64,000 nucleotides of DNA from Mycolicibacterium nivoides (GCF_003855255.1 NZ_CP034072.1:3216727-3280726); one strand, 5' to 3'. Shown: positions 1 to 9,294, counted from the first letter of the stretch. The notes: generated by a model not told the origin, from the letters alone. Translations and numbers: made by a program.

Positions 1-360
1 TGAATCGGCCGCATCGTTGTCGGAGTTCCGCAGCATGTTCACCATCAGCTGCCGGTCGTTGCCCGAGAGCCGCAATGCCCCGGCACGTTCCCGGGTCAGC
101 AGGTCGACCACCATCGCCAGCTTGATGGTGGAGGCGGTCCAGATCATGGTGTTCGCATTGGCATTGGCGTAACGCGTGCCCGCTGCGCGATCGCGCAGCA
201 CATAGCCGACGGTGCCCGGCCTCGACGCCAGATAGGCGTCTGCCGCCGCGATGCGCGAGCGCAGGTCACAACCTGTGGCGGGACATTCCGCGACGGCCTG
301 CGGTGCGACCATTCCCAGACTGAGGACCAGGACGACGGCGGCGATCCGCAGTACCCGCAT
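1..360 (-). CDS. Secreted class A beta-lactamase-like serine hydrolase (3' part outside window)
   Basis: Only the first 120 codons are inside the window; the frame is open to base 1. The start is ATG at 358-360 (an in-frame GTG lies at 364-366). Residues 1-24 form a signal peptide (hydrophobic LVLSLGM core, AVA-type cleavage). Ser77-Thr-Ile-Lys80 is the SxxK active-site motif and Ser-Asp-Asn at 113-115 is the SDN motif of class A beta-lactamases and penicillin-interacting enzymes. The protein should be an exported cell-envelope serine hydrolase; whether it hydrolyses beta-lactams or peptidoglycan peptides cannot be told without the missing KTG region. The two Cys residues at about 26 and 31 could form a disulfide after export. 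It lies downstream of mazG on the same strand, separated by a strong hairpin. Confidence 0.8.
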   Translation of the reverse strand, partial: MRVLRIAAVVLVLSLGMVAPQAVAECPATGCDLRSRIAAADAYLASRPGTVGYVLRDRAAGTRYANANANTMIWTASTIKLAMVVDLLTRERAGALRLSGNDRQLMVNMLRNSDNDAADS

Positions 361-518
361 CGCCACACCGTAGAGCTCGCCGGCCCGACCCAGCGTCCGC
401 ACAGCCGGGCCATGCCGAGCCGAAACCGTGCCGTTGTCTATTCGTGACGGGGTATCGGGCCACTGTTTTCCGCCAGCACCGCTCCGGAACTGGATGTCGT
501 GCTGCATCGGCACACTGC

Positions 519-557
519 GCCGCGGATTGCAGTCACTATCAAGCAGCAATCCGCGGC
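519..557 (-). terminator. Hairpin between mazG and the serine hydrolase
   Basis: Perfect 12-bp inverted repeat, GCCGCGGATTGC at 519-530 and its complement at 546-557, with a 15-nt loop. It lies 77 nt downstream of the mazG stop on the minus strand. There is no long U-tract, as is usual for mycobacterial hairpin terminators, so this is a candidate terminator for mazG. Confidence 0.55.
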
Positions 558-633
558 CTTGTTGACGACGGGCGCAGTTGCCGACCCCGTCAGCGACTCT
601 GGGGCCATTGCGGACGTGAGGGCAGCTCGGTGG

Positions 634-1773
634 TCAGTCCGATTTGTCCGTGTCATCGACGTCGTCGGCTTCGTCGGCTTCGTCGGCTTCCGCGCGCGCG
701 TCTTCGGCGCTGGAATCTTCGGCTTCGCCGCCGACATCGGCGGAGTCGGCCGATTCCGTGTCGGCGTCGTCGTCCAACTCGTCATCCGCATCGGGCTCAG
801 CCTCAGGCTCGGGCTCGATGAGCGCGCCCGGCCAGTACGCCCGCCATTCGTCTTCGGTGATCGACCCCAGCGGCGTCACGTCGAGTTCCTCTGGAACGTC
901 CTCGCCCCGGCGGCCGGCGGCAACATCGGACTCCACCACCCGCACGGTGTCCATGAACTCCAAAATCGCACTGCGCAAGTCATTCTCGGCATCAGAATCG
1001 GCCGAAACCACCACTGAGGTCAGCGCCGCCGGCACCAGGTCGGCGGGCAGCCCGGCCTGGGCCACGCGGGCCAGCACCTTCTGCGCCAACGCCAAAGCCG
1101 GCTGCCCGGTGGGCACGTCATCCATCGACGACCCGCGGGCCTTCACCTTCTGCTCCTGGGCCTTGCGCTGCTCCCATTGGGCCAGCTGCTCATCCAGTGA
1201 AATCGATTCTCCGGCAAGCACTGCCGGCACGCGATTGCCGAGCTTGCGCACCAAGGAATCGGCGACGTCGTCGATATTGAACGGGTGGACGGGCGCATCC
1301 TCGGCGATGCGCGCATGGAACAACACCTGCAGCAGTACATCGCCGAGTTCCTCGCGCAGCTCGTCGGCGTTGCCGCCGCGCACCGCGTCGAACAGTTCGT
1401 ACGTCTCCTCCAGGAGGTAGCGACGCAACGAATCGTGCGTCTGCTCGCTCTCCCACGGCCCGTCGGTACGCAGCTTGTCCATCATCGCCACGGCGTCCAC
1501 GAGCCGCTCCCCTGCCTGCGCCTGTTGGGCCGCGATCAAGCGGTCCCCGGCAGCCAGACGGGCCTTGACCGCCGGATGCTCCGGGTCAGAGGACAACAGA
1601 ACTGGGGCAGCTTCATCCTCCGGCGCGTCAGAGAGCCAAGGCCTCGCCGCGGGCAGCGACCACGGCACCTTGACCGGCATTTCCTCGGTGTACTGCACAT
1701 CACCGGTGAGCAGGCCGACCGCCTCGACGGGGATCAGTGACGGGCGGCGCGGGTCGACCAATACGACGGTCAT
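634..1773 (-). CDS. mazG: Nucleoside triphosphate pyrophosphohydrolase MazG
   Basis: House-cleaning NTP pyrophosphohydrolase that degrades (d)NTPs, including oxidised nucleotides, to NMP and PPi in the cytoplasm. The MazG core lies at about residues 85-220. It shows the EETYEL helix followed by EELGDVLLQ, the EExxE/ExxD metal-binding pattern of the all-alpha NTP-PPase family. The start chosen is the ATG giving MTVVLVDPRRP; an upstream in-frame start would add seven residues. At about 379 aa it is longer than the roughly 325-aa M. tuberculosis protein. The excess is a C-terminal tail of about 55 residues made almost entirely of Asp, Glu, Ala and Ser, likely disordered. The gene is downstream of mfd on the same strand, as in M. 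tuberculosis (Rv1020-Rv1021), with a repeat-protein gene between them. Confidence 0.95.
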   Translation of the reverse strand: MTVVLVDPRRPSLIPVEAVGLLTGDVQYTEEMPVKVPWSLPAARPWLSDAPEDEAAPVLLSSDPEHPAVKARLAAGDRLIAAQQAQAGERLVDAVAMMDKLRTDGPWESEQTHDSLRRYLLEETYELFDAVRGGNADELREELGDVLLQVLFHARIAEDAPVHPFNIDDVADSLVRKLGNRVPAVLAGESISLDEQLAQWEQRKAQEQKVKARGSSMDDVPTGQPALALAQKVLARVAQAGLPADLVPAALTSVVVSADSDAENDLRSAILEFMDTVRVVESDVAAGRRGEDVPEELDVTPLGSITEDEWRAYWPGALIEPEPEAEPDADDELDDDADTESADSADVGGEAEDSSAEDARAEADEADEADDVDDTDKSD

Positions 1774-1964
1774 CGGGCTGCACCCCCTCACCATTTCGAC
1801 GAGATTGCTGATCTCGGTTATACCAACACATTGCCGGGCTGCGGCGGACCGCGACGCGCCTGGTCAGCACGGCCAATGCTGCGATTCGCCGGCATCGGGC
1901 CGTCCCCACACGGGATGGCCGCCCTGCCCGAAGGCAAGGCGGCCATCATGTCACAAGCCGTGGC

Positions 1965-2498
1965 TTACGACTCCGGCGGGAACTGGCCCTCCGGGATCAC
2001 CCAGTGACCCGGTGTCTCATGGAAGAACGGGTTGGCGACCCCGTTCACCGTGGGCATCGTCCTGAGCTGACCAGGCGGGATTCCGAAGAACGGATTCGCA
2101 ACACCGTTGATGGTCGGCGAATTCGTCAACTGCCCAGGCGCGATGTGTGAGTTCGGCTGGCGGAAGAAATTGTCCACCTCGGGGAACCGCACGGTGGGCA
2201 CATTCACGTCGGGAACGTTCACGCTCGGCACATTCACGTCGGGAACGTTCACGCTCGGAACATTCACATCAGGAACATTCACATCAGGAACATTCACACT
2301 CGGAACATTCACATCAGGAACATTCACACTCGGAACATTCACATCAGGAACATTCACACCCGGCACTGCCGGACCGGGAATCGGAGGCGGCGGGGGCACG
2401 TCCGGAAGGGCTTGCGCGAGGCCTGTACCCAGGCCGAACGCGCCGAGGCCCAGTGCACCCGCCATTGATGTGGTTACTGCGAACTTCTTGAAGTTCAT
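1965..2498 (-). CDS. Secreted VNVP pentapeptide-repeat protein
   Basis: A 177-aa exported protein of unknown function. ATG at 2498 is preceded by a GGAG ribosome-binding site and begins a signal peptide (residues 1-30, MNFKKF basic start, hydrophobic core, AQA cleavage). A Pro-rich segment (about 32-46) leads into eleven consecutive pentapeptides of form [G/D/S]VNVP at residues 47-101, then a degenerate TVRFP. The C-terminal part carries two 20-residue imperfect repeats (about 121-140 and 142-161) sharing PGQL and NGVANPFF. No enzymatic motif is visible. The regular VNVP units suggest an extended or beta-solenoid-like surface segment, which is inference. It separates mfd from mazG, so it looks like a lineage-specific insertion. 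Confidence 0.85.
   Translation of the reverse strand: MNFKKFAVTTSMAGALGLGAFGLGTGLAQALPDVPPPPPIPGPAVPGVNVPDVNVPSVNVPDVNVPSVNVPDVNVPDVNVPSVNVPDVNVPSVNVPDVNVPTVRFPEVDNFFRQPNSHIAPGQLTNSPTINGVANPFFGIPPGQLRTMPTVNGVANPFFHETPGHWVIPEGQFPPES
2196..2360. repeat. 11 x 15-bp tandem repeat encoding VNVP units
   Basis: Eleven head-to-tail 15-bp units code for (G/D/S)VNVP on the minus strand. Units alternate Asp- and Ser-type, so the higher-order period is mostly 30 bp. Units nearest the protein N terminus are almost identical in codon use, whereas those at 2196-2260 differ at third positions (acg/aca, cgg/agg). This pattern suggests recent local expansion at one end. Confidence 0.95.
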
Positions 2499-2736
2499 GG
2501 TCACTCCTTCGCCTTGCGTCACCGCGACGAACCCACCAAACGGCGGCAATCGCGTGATGTTCGGTTTAGGAAATTGCATGACCGCCGAATGGTCGACGAC
2601 CCTGTCGCCTCTCCTGTGGACGACTGCGCAATACCTTGACCCCCCACATGTATGTCGGATCCCCGCGCCGCAGCGTTAACAGCGCTCGAGCGATTCGACG
2701 CGTAGAAGCCCCCAAAAAGCCGCGACTACCAGGCGA

Positions 2737-5700
2737 TTAGTCCGAAGAATCAAGTCCCGCGGTTATGTCGAGGCTGCCCTCGGTTTTCCCGTTCAGCACG
2801 AGCACCAGACCGGCCACCCATCGGACAATGTCCAGGTCACGGATCCGCGGTGAGCCGATGCCGTCGCTCTCCCGCGGGATCGGCACCTGGACCACCGAGG
2901 TGGTGGCCCGGTAGTGCCCGCCCGGGTACATCCGCTTGAGCCGCAACTGCGCGGAATCGGGAAGCACCACCGGCGACAACTTGATCGTCGACGCCGATAC
3001 CGCACCGATCTCGGTGATCCCGTACTCCCGGCACAACATCCGGAGCCGGGCCACCGCAACCAGGCGTTGCGCCTCGCGCGGAAGCGGGCCATACCTGTCA
3101 ACGAGTTCGTCGACGACGGCACGCACCCCGTCTTCATCGGTGGCCGCGGCCAGCCGGCGGTAGCCCTCCAGGCGCAGCCGGTCACTGCCGATGTACTCGG
3201 GCGGCAGGTGCGCATCGACCGGAAGGTCGACCCGCACCTCTTTCTGTTCTTGCGGTGTGGCAACGGTTTTCCCGTCGGCCGCGGCGCGGTAGGCCTCCAC
3301 GGCCTCGCCGACCAGCCGCACGTAGAGATCGAAACCCACGCCGGCCACGTGACCGGACTGCTCGGCGCCCAGTACATTGCCCGCGCCGCGGATCTCCAGG
3401 TCCTTCATGGCCACGGCCATGCCCGCACCCAGCTCATTGTTCTGGGCGATGGTGGCCAACCGGTCGTAGGCGGTCTCGGTCAGCGGCGAATTGGGCGGAT
3501 AGAGCATGTAGGCGTATCCACGCTCGCGGCTTCGTCCCACTCGGCCACGCAGCTGATGCAGCTGCGAGAGCCCGAAGGTATCGGCCCGCTCGACGATCAA
3601 GGTGTTGGCGTTGGAGATGTCCAGACCGGTCTCGACGATCGTGGTGCACACCAGGATGTCGTACTCGCGGTTCCAGAAGCCCTCGACGGTCTTCTCCAGC
3701 GTCTCCTCGTTCATCTGCCCGTGCGCCACGACGACCCTGGCCTCGGGCACCAGCTGGCGGATCCGGGCCGCGGCCTGGTCGATGGTGCGCACCCGGTTGT
3801 GGATGTAGAACACCTGCCCGTCACGCAGCAGCTCACGGCGCAACGCCGCGGCCACCTGCTTGTCGTCCTGAGGTCCGACGTAGGTCAGCACCGGGTGGCG
3901 CTCCTCGGGCGGGGTGAGGATCGTCGACATCTCACGGATGCCGGCCAGGCTCATCTCCAGGGTGCGCGGGATCGGGGTGGCGCTCATCGTGAGCACGTCG
4001 ACGTGCGTGCGCATCGACTTGATGTGCTCTTTGTGTTCGACGCCGAACCGCTGTTCCTCGTCAACGATGATGAGGCCCAGGTCTTTCCAGGTCACCCCGG
4101 TCTGCAACAGCCGGTGTGTGCCGATCACCACGTCGACCGACCCGTCGGCCATCCCCTCGATGGTGGCACGCGACTCGGCCGGATCGGTGAACCGCGACAG
4201 CCCCTTGACGGTCACCGGGAAACCCGCCATGCGGTTGGTGAAGGTCTGCAGATGCTGATCGGCCAGCAGCGTCGTCGGCACCAGCACCGCGACCTGCTTG
4301 CCGTCCTGCACGGCCTTGAACGCCGCCCGCACCGCGATCTCGGTCTTGCCGTAGCCCACGTCGCCACAGATCACCCGGTCCATCGGAACCGGCTTCTCCA
4401 TATCGGATTTGACCTCGGTGATCGCGGTCAGCTGGTCAATGGTCTCGGTGAAGCCGAACGCGTCCTCCATCTCGTTCTGCCAAGGAGTGTCGGGGCCGAA
4501 CGCATGCCCGGGCGCCGACTGCCGCTTGGCGTACAGCGCCACCAGTTCACTGGCGATCTCACGAACAGCCTTGCGCGCCTTGGTTTTCGTGTTGGCCCAG
4601 TCGCTTCCGCCGAGCTTCGACAGCGAAGGCGCCTCACCGCCGACGTAACGCGACAGCTGATCCAGCGAATCCATCGGCACGTAGAGGCGATCCGATCCGC
4701 CGCCACGTTTGGACGACGCGTACTCCAGCACCAGGTATTCGCGGCGGGCCCCACCGACCACGCGCTCGGTCATCTCGACGAACTTGCCGATGCCGTGCTG
4801 ATCGTGCACCACGAGATCCCCGGCGGCCAGCGCCAGCGGGTCGACGACGTTACGACGTTTGGCCGCAAGCTTTCTGCCGCCTGAGGCAGTCACCCGGTTA
4901 CCGGTCAGATCGGTCTCGGTGATGACCACGAGGTTGGCCCCGGGCAGGATCACGCCGTCGTGCAGCGGCCCTTTTAGAACCCCAACGGCACCCTTCCTCG
5001 GAGCCTCACCCGGTTCGAGCATTGCCGCCGCGATGTCGGATTCGCCGAGCTGCTCGACGACGCGGTGTGCGGTACCGGCGCCCGGGGTGACCACCGCGGC
5101 GTACCCGCCGGTGGCGACGTGGGCGCGCAGCATCGCGAAGATCTCGTCGAGACTCTGCTGGCTGCGTGCCGACGGCGACGGCCGCAGATCGAGTTCGGTG
5201 GCCCTGCCGTCGGGCAGCTGACTCAGCGTCCACCACGGGTGACCACCGGCGACAGAGTCCTCGCGCGCCTGGTCGAACGGGACGAATCCGGACGCGCCCA
5301 GCGCCTCGAGGTCGATGGGGGCATCCCCGCCGACCGCGGCCGTCGACCACGAGGCCTCGAGGAATTCCTGCCCCGTCTTGATCAGGTCGGCCGCGCGGGT
5401 ACGCACCTTCTCCGGGTCGCACAGCAGCACCGGCGCGCCCTCGGGCAGGTGGTGCGTCAGCGTCGTGGGCTGAACCGGGTGCAGCAGCGGAAGCAGCGCC
5501 TCCATGCCGTCGACCGGGATGCCCTCGGCGAGCTTGGCCAGCATGTCGGGCACGCTGCCGGGCACGCTGTTCTCGTGGGTGGGGTGCTCGACGGCGAGCA
5601 CGGCGGCACGCTCCCGCACATCAGCGGTCATCAGCAGTTCGCGGCACGGGACGGCGACCACGTTCTGCACCGGGATCTCGGGAATCGACCGCTGGTCGGC

Positions 5701-6369
5701 GATCGAGAACAACCGCATCTCGGAAATCTCGTCGCCCCAGAACTCGACGCGCACCGGATGCTCGGCGGTGGGCGGGAACAGGTCGAGGATGCCGCCGCGC
5801 ACGGCGAACTCCCCGCGTTTGCCGACCATGTCGACGCGCGTGTAGGCCAGGTCGACCAGCCGGGCGATGACCGCCTCGAACTCGGCCTCGGCGCCGACGG
5901 TGAGGGTGACCGGCTCGGTACTCACGACGTCGTGGGCCATCGGCTGCAGCAGTGAACGCGTCGTGGTGACCACGACGCGCAGCGGCGGCCCCAGTGTCGT
6001 GTCCTCGGGGTGGGCCAGCCTGCGCAACAGCAACAACCGGGCGCCGACGGTCTCCACACCCGGGGACAACCGCTCGTGCGGCAGTGTCTCCCAGGACGGG
6101 AACAGTGCGACGGCATCGCCGATCACGCCGCGCAGTTCGGCGGTCAGGTCGTCGGCTTCCCGGCCGGTGGCGGCGACCACCAGCAGCGGGCCCTGCTGGG
6201 CCAGCCCGGCAGCCACCAGCACGCGGGCACTGGCCGGCCCGACGAGCGCGAGATCGGCGGGTCGGTCGGCGGCGCGACGAAGGGCGTCCTGCAGGGACGG
6301 ATCGGTTAAAGCCAGCTCAACGAGACCCGCAATCGGGGTCTGGACATGGTTGTGCCCCGGTGCGGTCAT
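2737..6369 (-). CDS. mfd: Transcription-repair coupling factor Mfd
   Basis: A 1210-aa ATP-dependent DNA translocase that removes RNA polymerase stalled at lesions and recruits UvrA. The N-terminal UvrB-like region (about 40-300) has no functional Walker motif. The CarD-like RNA-polymerase interaction domain begins near 510 ([14 protein letters not shown]). The translocase has Walker [10 protein letters not shown] at about 669-677, a DEEQ box at about 770, SAT and the later [14 protein letters not shown] helicase motif VI. The C-terminal domain masks UvrA binding. Length matches the family (about 1200-1230 aa). ATG at 6369 is 9 nt from a TAGAAT -10 hexamer (6379-6384), which sits in one arm of a palindrome shared with the divergent gene at 6437. 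Confidence 0.98.
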   Translation of the reverse strand: MTAPGHNHVQTPIAGLVELALTDPSLQDALRRAADRPADLALVGPASARVLVAAGLAQQGPLLVVAATGREADDLTAELRGVIGDAVALFPSWETLPHERLSPGVETVGARLLLLRRLAHPEDTTLGPPLRVVVTTTRSLLQPMAHDVVSTEPVTLTVGAEAEFEAVIARLVDLAYTRVDMVGKRGEFAVRGGILDLFPPTAEHPVRVEFWGDEISEMRLFSIADQRSIPEIPVQNVVAVPCRELLMTADVRERAAVLAVEHPTHENSVPGSVPDMLAKLAEGIPVDGMEALLPLLHPVQPTTLTHHLPEGAPVLLCDPEKVRTRAADLIKTGQEFLEASWSTAAVGGDAPIDLEALGASGFVPFDQAREDSVAGGHPWWTLSQLPDGRATELDLRPSPSARSQQSLDEIFAMLRAHVATGGYAAVVTPGAGTAHRVVEQLGESDIAAAMLEPGEAPRKGAVGVLKGPLHDGVILPGANLVVITETDLTGNRVTASGGRKLAAKRRNVVDPLALAAGDLVVHDQHGIGKFVEMTERVVGGARREYLVLEYASSKRGGGSDRLYVPMDSLDQLSRYVGGEAPSLSKLGGSDWANTKTKARKAVREIASELVALYAKRQSAPGHAFGPDTPWQNEMEDAFGFTETIDQLTAITEVKSDMEKPVPMDRVICGDVGYGKTEIAVRAAFKAVQDGKQVAVLVPTTLLADQHLQTFTNRMAGFPVTVKGLSRFTDPAESRATIEGMADGSVDVVIGTHRLLQTGVTWKDLGLIIVDEEQRFGVEHKEHIKSMRTHVDVLTMSATPIPRTLEMSLAGIREMSTILTPPEERHPVLTYVGPQDDKQVAAALRRELLRDGQVFYIHNRVRTIDQAAARIRQLVPEARVVVAHGQMNEETLEKTVEGFWNREYDILVCTTIVETGLDISNANTLIVERADTFGLSQLHQLRGRVGRSRERGYAYMLYPPNSPLTETAYDRLATIAQNNELGAGMAVAMKDLEIRGAGNVLGAEQSGHVAGVGFDLYVRLVGEAVEAYRAAADGKTVATPQEQKEVRVDLPVDAHLPPEYIGSDRLRLEGYRRLAAATDEDGVRAVVDELVDRYGPLPREAQRLVAVARLRMLCREYGITEIGAVSASTIKLSPVVLPDSAQLRLKRMYPGGHYRATTSVVQVPIPRESDGIGSPRIRDLDIVRWVAGLVLVLNGKTEGSLDITAGLDSSD

Positions 6370-6381
6370 GATGGGGCCATT

Positions 6382-6409
6382 CTACGGGGCCGGGGATTCG
6401 GCTCCGTAG
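6382..6409. promoter_or_regulatory. Palindrome in the mfd divergent promoter region
   Basis: Inverted repeat with 11-nt arms (CTACGGGGCCG at 6382-6392 and CGGCTCCGTAG at 6399-6409, one G-U mismatch) around a 6-nt centre. The left arm overlaps the candidate mfd -10 (TAGAAT, minus strand, 6379-6384). It lies in the 67-bp gap between divergent mfd and the gene at 6437, so it could be an operator for either gene. No regulator can be assigned. Confidence 0.4.
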
Positions 6410-6436
6410 TGCTCTGTCCGGGGCGATCATGGAGCG

Positions 6437-7003
6437 ATGAAGCGGTGGGCGGCAGCGCTCGTTGTGGTGCTGACGGCGGTCTTCGCAGTGATATGGCTCA
6501 CCCGGGAGAAACCGGAGTCCGCACACGAGTCGGTGCCGACGCACCTCGGTCCGGACGGTGTTCCCGACTTCGCCGCCTACCCCGCCGTCGATCCGGCGCA
6601 GTACGTCCTGCGGGAGGGACAGGGGTTTCCGGTACAGGGGTTCCGCACGCCCGACGGGTTCGTCTGCATGACCACCCAGCACCGGGCGATGTACGCGCTG
6701 GACTGCCGCGGCCCCTTCGTCGGCGCCCCCAACGATGCCAACCTCGCGCACCTGTTCAGCTACGGCACCACCAACGGTGCGATCCCGATGAGCTTCTCGC
6801 GCACCGAGGAGCCGCTCAGTCCGGTCGACGGCCTCGACGAGAACGAGGCGCGGATGCTGCCCGCCGGTCAACGGTTCGACCTCGGCAACGCCACCTGCGT
6901 CTACACCGACGAGATCCGGTTGGCCTGCCGGATGGCCGATCCGCAGAAGGGCAACGGGTTCATCGCCACCTCCACGGAGACGAAGTCGTTCGGCAGGAGC
7001 TGA
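6437..7003 (+). CDS. Exported or membrane-anchored mycobacterial protein, unknown function
   Basis: A 188-aa protein with an N-terminal hydrophobic segment (residues 4-21, after MKRW) that may be a signal peptide or a single anchor; no lipobox is present. The rest is hydrophilic and extracytoplasmic by prediction. Four cysteines occur in two pairs (FVCM and LDCRG near 74 and 86, ATCVY and LACRM near 154 and 165), compatible with two disulfides. I recognise no catalytic motif. It is transcribed divergently from mfd and its product resembles the small secreted conserved hypothetical proteins common in mycobacteria. Confidence 0.8.
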   Translation: MKRWAAALVVVLTAVFAVIWLTREKPESAHESVPTHLGPDGVPDFAAYPAVDPAQYVLREGQGFPVQGFRTPDGFVCMTTQHRAMYALDCRGPFVGAPNDANLAHLFSYGTTNGAIPMSFSRTEEPLSPVDGLDENEARMLPAGQRFDLGNATCVYTDEIRLACRMADPQKGNGFIATSTETKSFGRS

Positions 7004-7085
7004 GCCCGTCAGGATCCGGCCCCGCGGCGTCAAGGAACCGTCAAGCCCGGTGACGCAGGGCCCCGGCGCCGCCGACTGTGGAGTC

Positions 7086-8426
7086 ATGACCTTGCTGGAC
7101 ATCCTGCCCTCACTTCGCGGCGCCACCCGGCCACGCCTCGATCCGAACATCTGGCCGCTGACCACAGGGGTCGACGAGCAGGGCCGCATCACCGTCGGCC
7201 GGGTGCCGCTGACCGACATCGCCGACGAGTACCGCACCCCGGCCTATGTGCTCGACGAGACAGATTTCCGGACCCGCGCCCGGCGCTACCGGGCCGCCCT
7301 CGGCCAGGCCGAGGTGGTCTATGCGGGCAAGTCGCTGCTGACCACCGCCGTCGCACGGTGGGCCGCCGAGGAAGGCCTCGGCGTGGACGTGTGCTCGGCG
7401 GCCGAACTCGCGACCGCGTTGGCAGGCGGGGTCGACCCGGCGCGCATCGTGATGCACGGCAATGCCAAGACGTGCGACGAGCTGCGCGACGCGATCGACG
7501 TGGGGGTGGGCCGGATCGTGGTCGATTCTCCGATGGAGATCACCTACCTGGCCGGGCTGGCCCGCCGGCCCCAGGCGGTGCTGATCCGGGTCACGCCCGA
7601 CATCGACATCCACGGACACCGCGCCGTCACCACCGGCGTGACGGACCAGAAGTTCGGCTTCGCGCTGGCCGATCGCCGGGCCGCCCGCGCGGCCGCCCGC
7701 ATCCTTGCCACCCCGAACCTGGATCTGGTTGGCCTGCACTGCCATATCGGCTCGCAGATCACCGACCCCACGCCCTACGGCGAGGCCGTCCACCGGTTGA
7801 TCGGTGCGATGGCCGACATCCGTGCCGAACACGGCCTGGTGCTGACCGAGCTCAACATCGGCGGCGGCCACGGGGTTCCGTATGTCCGCGGCGACGCGGC
7901 GCTCGATATCGCCGCGCTGGCGACCGTCGTCGACGACGAGCTGACCGCGGCGTGCGCGGCCGAACGGTTCCCGCGGCCACGCCTGGTCGTCGAACCCGGC
8001 CGCGCCATCAGCGCGCGGGCCGGGGTGACGCTGTACCGGGTGTGCGGGGTGAAGTCCCAGCCCGGCGGGCGCACGTTCGTCGCTGTCGACGGCGGTATGA
8101 GCGACAATCCGCGGGTCGCGCTGTACGGAGCGAAATACACGGTGGCCCTGGCCAATCGGCATCCATTAGGGCCGACCATGGTGGCCACAGTGGTAGGACG
8201 GCATTGCGAGGCCGGCGACGAGATCGTGCACGATGTCGAACTGCCCGCCGACATCCACGCCGGCGATCTGCTGGCGGTGGCATGCACCGGGGCCTACCAG
8301 CACAGCATGGCCTCGACCTACAACATGGTGGGTCGCCCGCCCGTGGTGTCGGTGCGCGACGGCGCTTCGCGGGCGTTGGTGCGCCGGGAGACGACGGCGG
8401 ACCTGCTGTCGCGGGATCTGGGCTGA
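7086..8426 (+). CDS. Diaminopimelate decarboxylase-family (LysA-like) PLP enzyme
   Basis: Fold-type III PLP-dependent decarboxylase of about 446 aa. PLP lysine Lys82 is in VYAGKSLL. HCHIGSQI (about 221), the phosphate-binding GGG in NIGGGHG and EPGRAIS follow in family order. The dimer-interface substrate loop GRHCEAGDE and CTGAYQHSMASTYN close the active site. These features fit meso-diaminopimelate decarboxylase, the last lysine-biosynthesis step. The gene is not next to argS or hom-thrC-thrB, where the main mycobacterial lysA sits, so it is probably a paralogue; another carboxylated diamine as substrate is possible. ATG at 7086 was chosen because the upstream extension is short and not family-like. 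Confidence 0.85.
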   Translation: MTLLDILPSLRGATRPRLDPNIWPLTTGVDEQGRITVGRVPLTDIADEYRTPAYVLDETDFRTRARRYRAALGQAEVVYAGKSLLTTAVARWAAEEGLGVDVCSAAELATALAGGVDPARIVMHGNAKTCDELRDAIDVGVGRIVVDSPMEITYLAGLARRPQAVLIRVTPDIDIHGHRAVTTGVTDQKFGFALADRRAARAAARILATPNLDLVGLHCHIGSQITDPTPYGEAVHRLIGAMADIRAEHGLVLTELNIGGGHGVPYVRGDAALDIAALATVVDDELTAACAAERFPRPRLVVEPGRAISARAGVTLYRVCGVKSQPGGRTFVAVDGGMSDNPRVALYGAKYTVALANRHPLGPTMVATVVGRHCEAGDEIVHDVELPADIHAGDLLAVACTGAYQHSMASTYNMVGRPPVVSVRDGASRALVRRETTADLLSRDLG

Positions 8427-8439
8427 GGGCTTGCGCCCC

Positions 8440-8763
8440 TCAGCCATCCCGCTCGACGACATCCTTGATCCTGGCCAGCCTGCGTTCCCAACCCGCCGCG
8501 ATGCTGTCGAGCCGGCGCGCCACCTCGCTGAGCCGAGCCCCCACCGCCTCGTACTTGACCTCACGCCCCACCCGGGTGGCCACCACCAGGCCGACGTCGG
8601 TGAGCACCTTCAGATGTTTGGCGATGGCCTGGCGGCTGATCGGAAGTTCGTCGGCCAGTGACGACGCGGACGCGGGCCTGCGGCCGAGTGCGACCAGAAC
8701 CTGCCACCGGCTGTCGTCGGCAAGGGCGGCGAAAACCTGCACCGGCGAGGCATTCTCATGCAT
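8440..8763 (-). CDS. ArsR-family winged-helix repressor
   Basis: A 107-aa ArsR/SmtB-type regulator. The N terminus (FAALADDSRWQVLVAL) and recognition helix region (LADELPISRQAIAKHLKVL, about 37-55) are typical, followed by a beta-wing (VVATRVGREVKYE). No cysteine metal site is present, so it is likely one of the metal-independent ArsR proteins that pair with SRPBCC/AHSA1 genes. ATG at 8763 overlaps the end of the upstream SRPBCC gene by 8 nt, so the two are translationally coupled; the usual order (arsR first) is reversed. Two 18-bp palindromes upstream of the operon (9233-9250 and 9267-9284) are probable binding sites. Confidence 0.92.
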   Translation of the reverse strand: MHENASPVQVFAALADDSRWQVLVALGRRPASASSLADELPISRQAIAKHLKVLTDVGLVVATRVGREVKYEAVGARLSEVARRLDSIAAGWERRLARIKDVVERDG

Positions 8764-9205
8764 CTGCGGCGGCCCCCACCAGATACTTCTGGGCGAGGCC
8801 GAGCTCGAGCGACCAGCCGCCACTGTGATCGTCGAACCGGGAGCGGCGGTCGGCCTCGGGCTCGTCGAGCGAGGCGAAACCGCTCTCGACCACCCGCAGC
8901 ACCACGCCGGATGGGGCCGGGGTGATCCAGAATTCGACGAGGGTGGACGAGCTGTCGAGGTCATCGGCGTCGATGTGCCACCGGAAGGCCGCATAGCGCG
9001 GCTCATCGAGTGTGACGGTTCGCAGGGCGAACCTGCCGTGCGTGGGGTCGGTGACGATGGCGACGTCGCCGTCACGATCGATGCGGTGTTCGGTGATCCG
9101 CTCTTCGTTGATGTACCAACCGGGTTCGCTCACCAGGGCCCAGACGCGTTGCGCCGGTGCGTCGATGGCGATCTCACGCTCGATGCGGTCGTATTCGGTG
9201 GTCAT
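8756..9205 (-). CDS. SRPBCC/AHSA1-domain protein
   Basis: A 149-aa START-like helix-grip protein (activator of Hsp90 ATPase homologue 1 family). It shows the family opening IEREIAIDAPAQRVWALV, a central beta-sheet with FRW near residue 77, and a long C-terminal helix (SGGWSLELGLAQKYL). Such proteins bind small hydrophobic ligands; no substrate can be named. ATG at 9205 follows a GGAGAGGA ribosome-binding site. It forms an operon with the overlapping ArsR gene downstream, and the ligand may be linked to that regulator, which is inference. Confidence 0.9.
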   Translation of the reverse strand: MTTEYDRIEREIAIDAPAQRVWALVSEPGWYINEERITEHRIDRDGDVAIVTDPTHGRFALRTVTLDEPRYAAFRWHIDADDLDSSSTLVEFWITPAPSGVVLRVVESGFASLDEPEADRRSRFDDHSGGWSLELGLAQKYLVGAAADA

Positions 9206-9232
9206 GTCACGGTTCCTCTCCGACGGGATTGT

Positions 9233-9250
9233 TGCAACCCAAGGGTTGCA
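9233..9250. promoter_or_regulatory. ArsR operator candidate 1 (start-proximal)
   Basis: 18-bp palindrome TGCAACCC-AA-GGGTTGCA, perfect except for its two central bases. It lies 28 bp upstream of the SRPBCC start. It is the exact reverse complement of the second site at 9267-9284. Confidence 0.75.
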
Positions 9251-9266
9251 CATCAAGTCCCGATGC

Positions 9267-9284
9267 TGCAACCCTTGGGTTGCA
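9267..9284. promoter_or_regulatory. ArsR operator candidate 2 (start-distal)
   Basis: 18-bp palindrome TGCAACCC-TT-GGGTTGCA. Centres of the two sites are 34 bp apart, a little over three helical turns, so two dimers could bind near the same face and occlude the operon promoter. Confidence 0.75.
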
Positions 9285-9294
9285 GTTTGTTGGC

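Noticed and set aside
2196..2360. Tandem repeats as a CRISPR array
   Set aside because: 15-bp contiguous units without spacers, in frame in a signal-peptide protein.
2914..4884. 656-codon open frame antisense to mfd, plus many other frames over mfd
   Set aside because: High GC keeps antisense frames free of stops; the Mfd protein on the other strand has complete motifs, and the antisense translation is low-complexity His/Arg/Gly with no domain.
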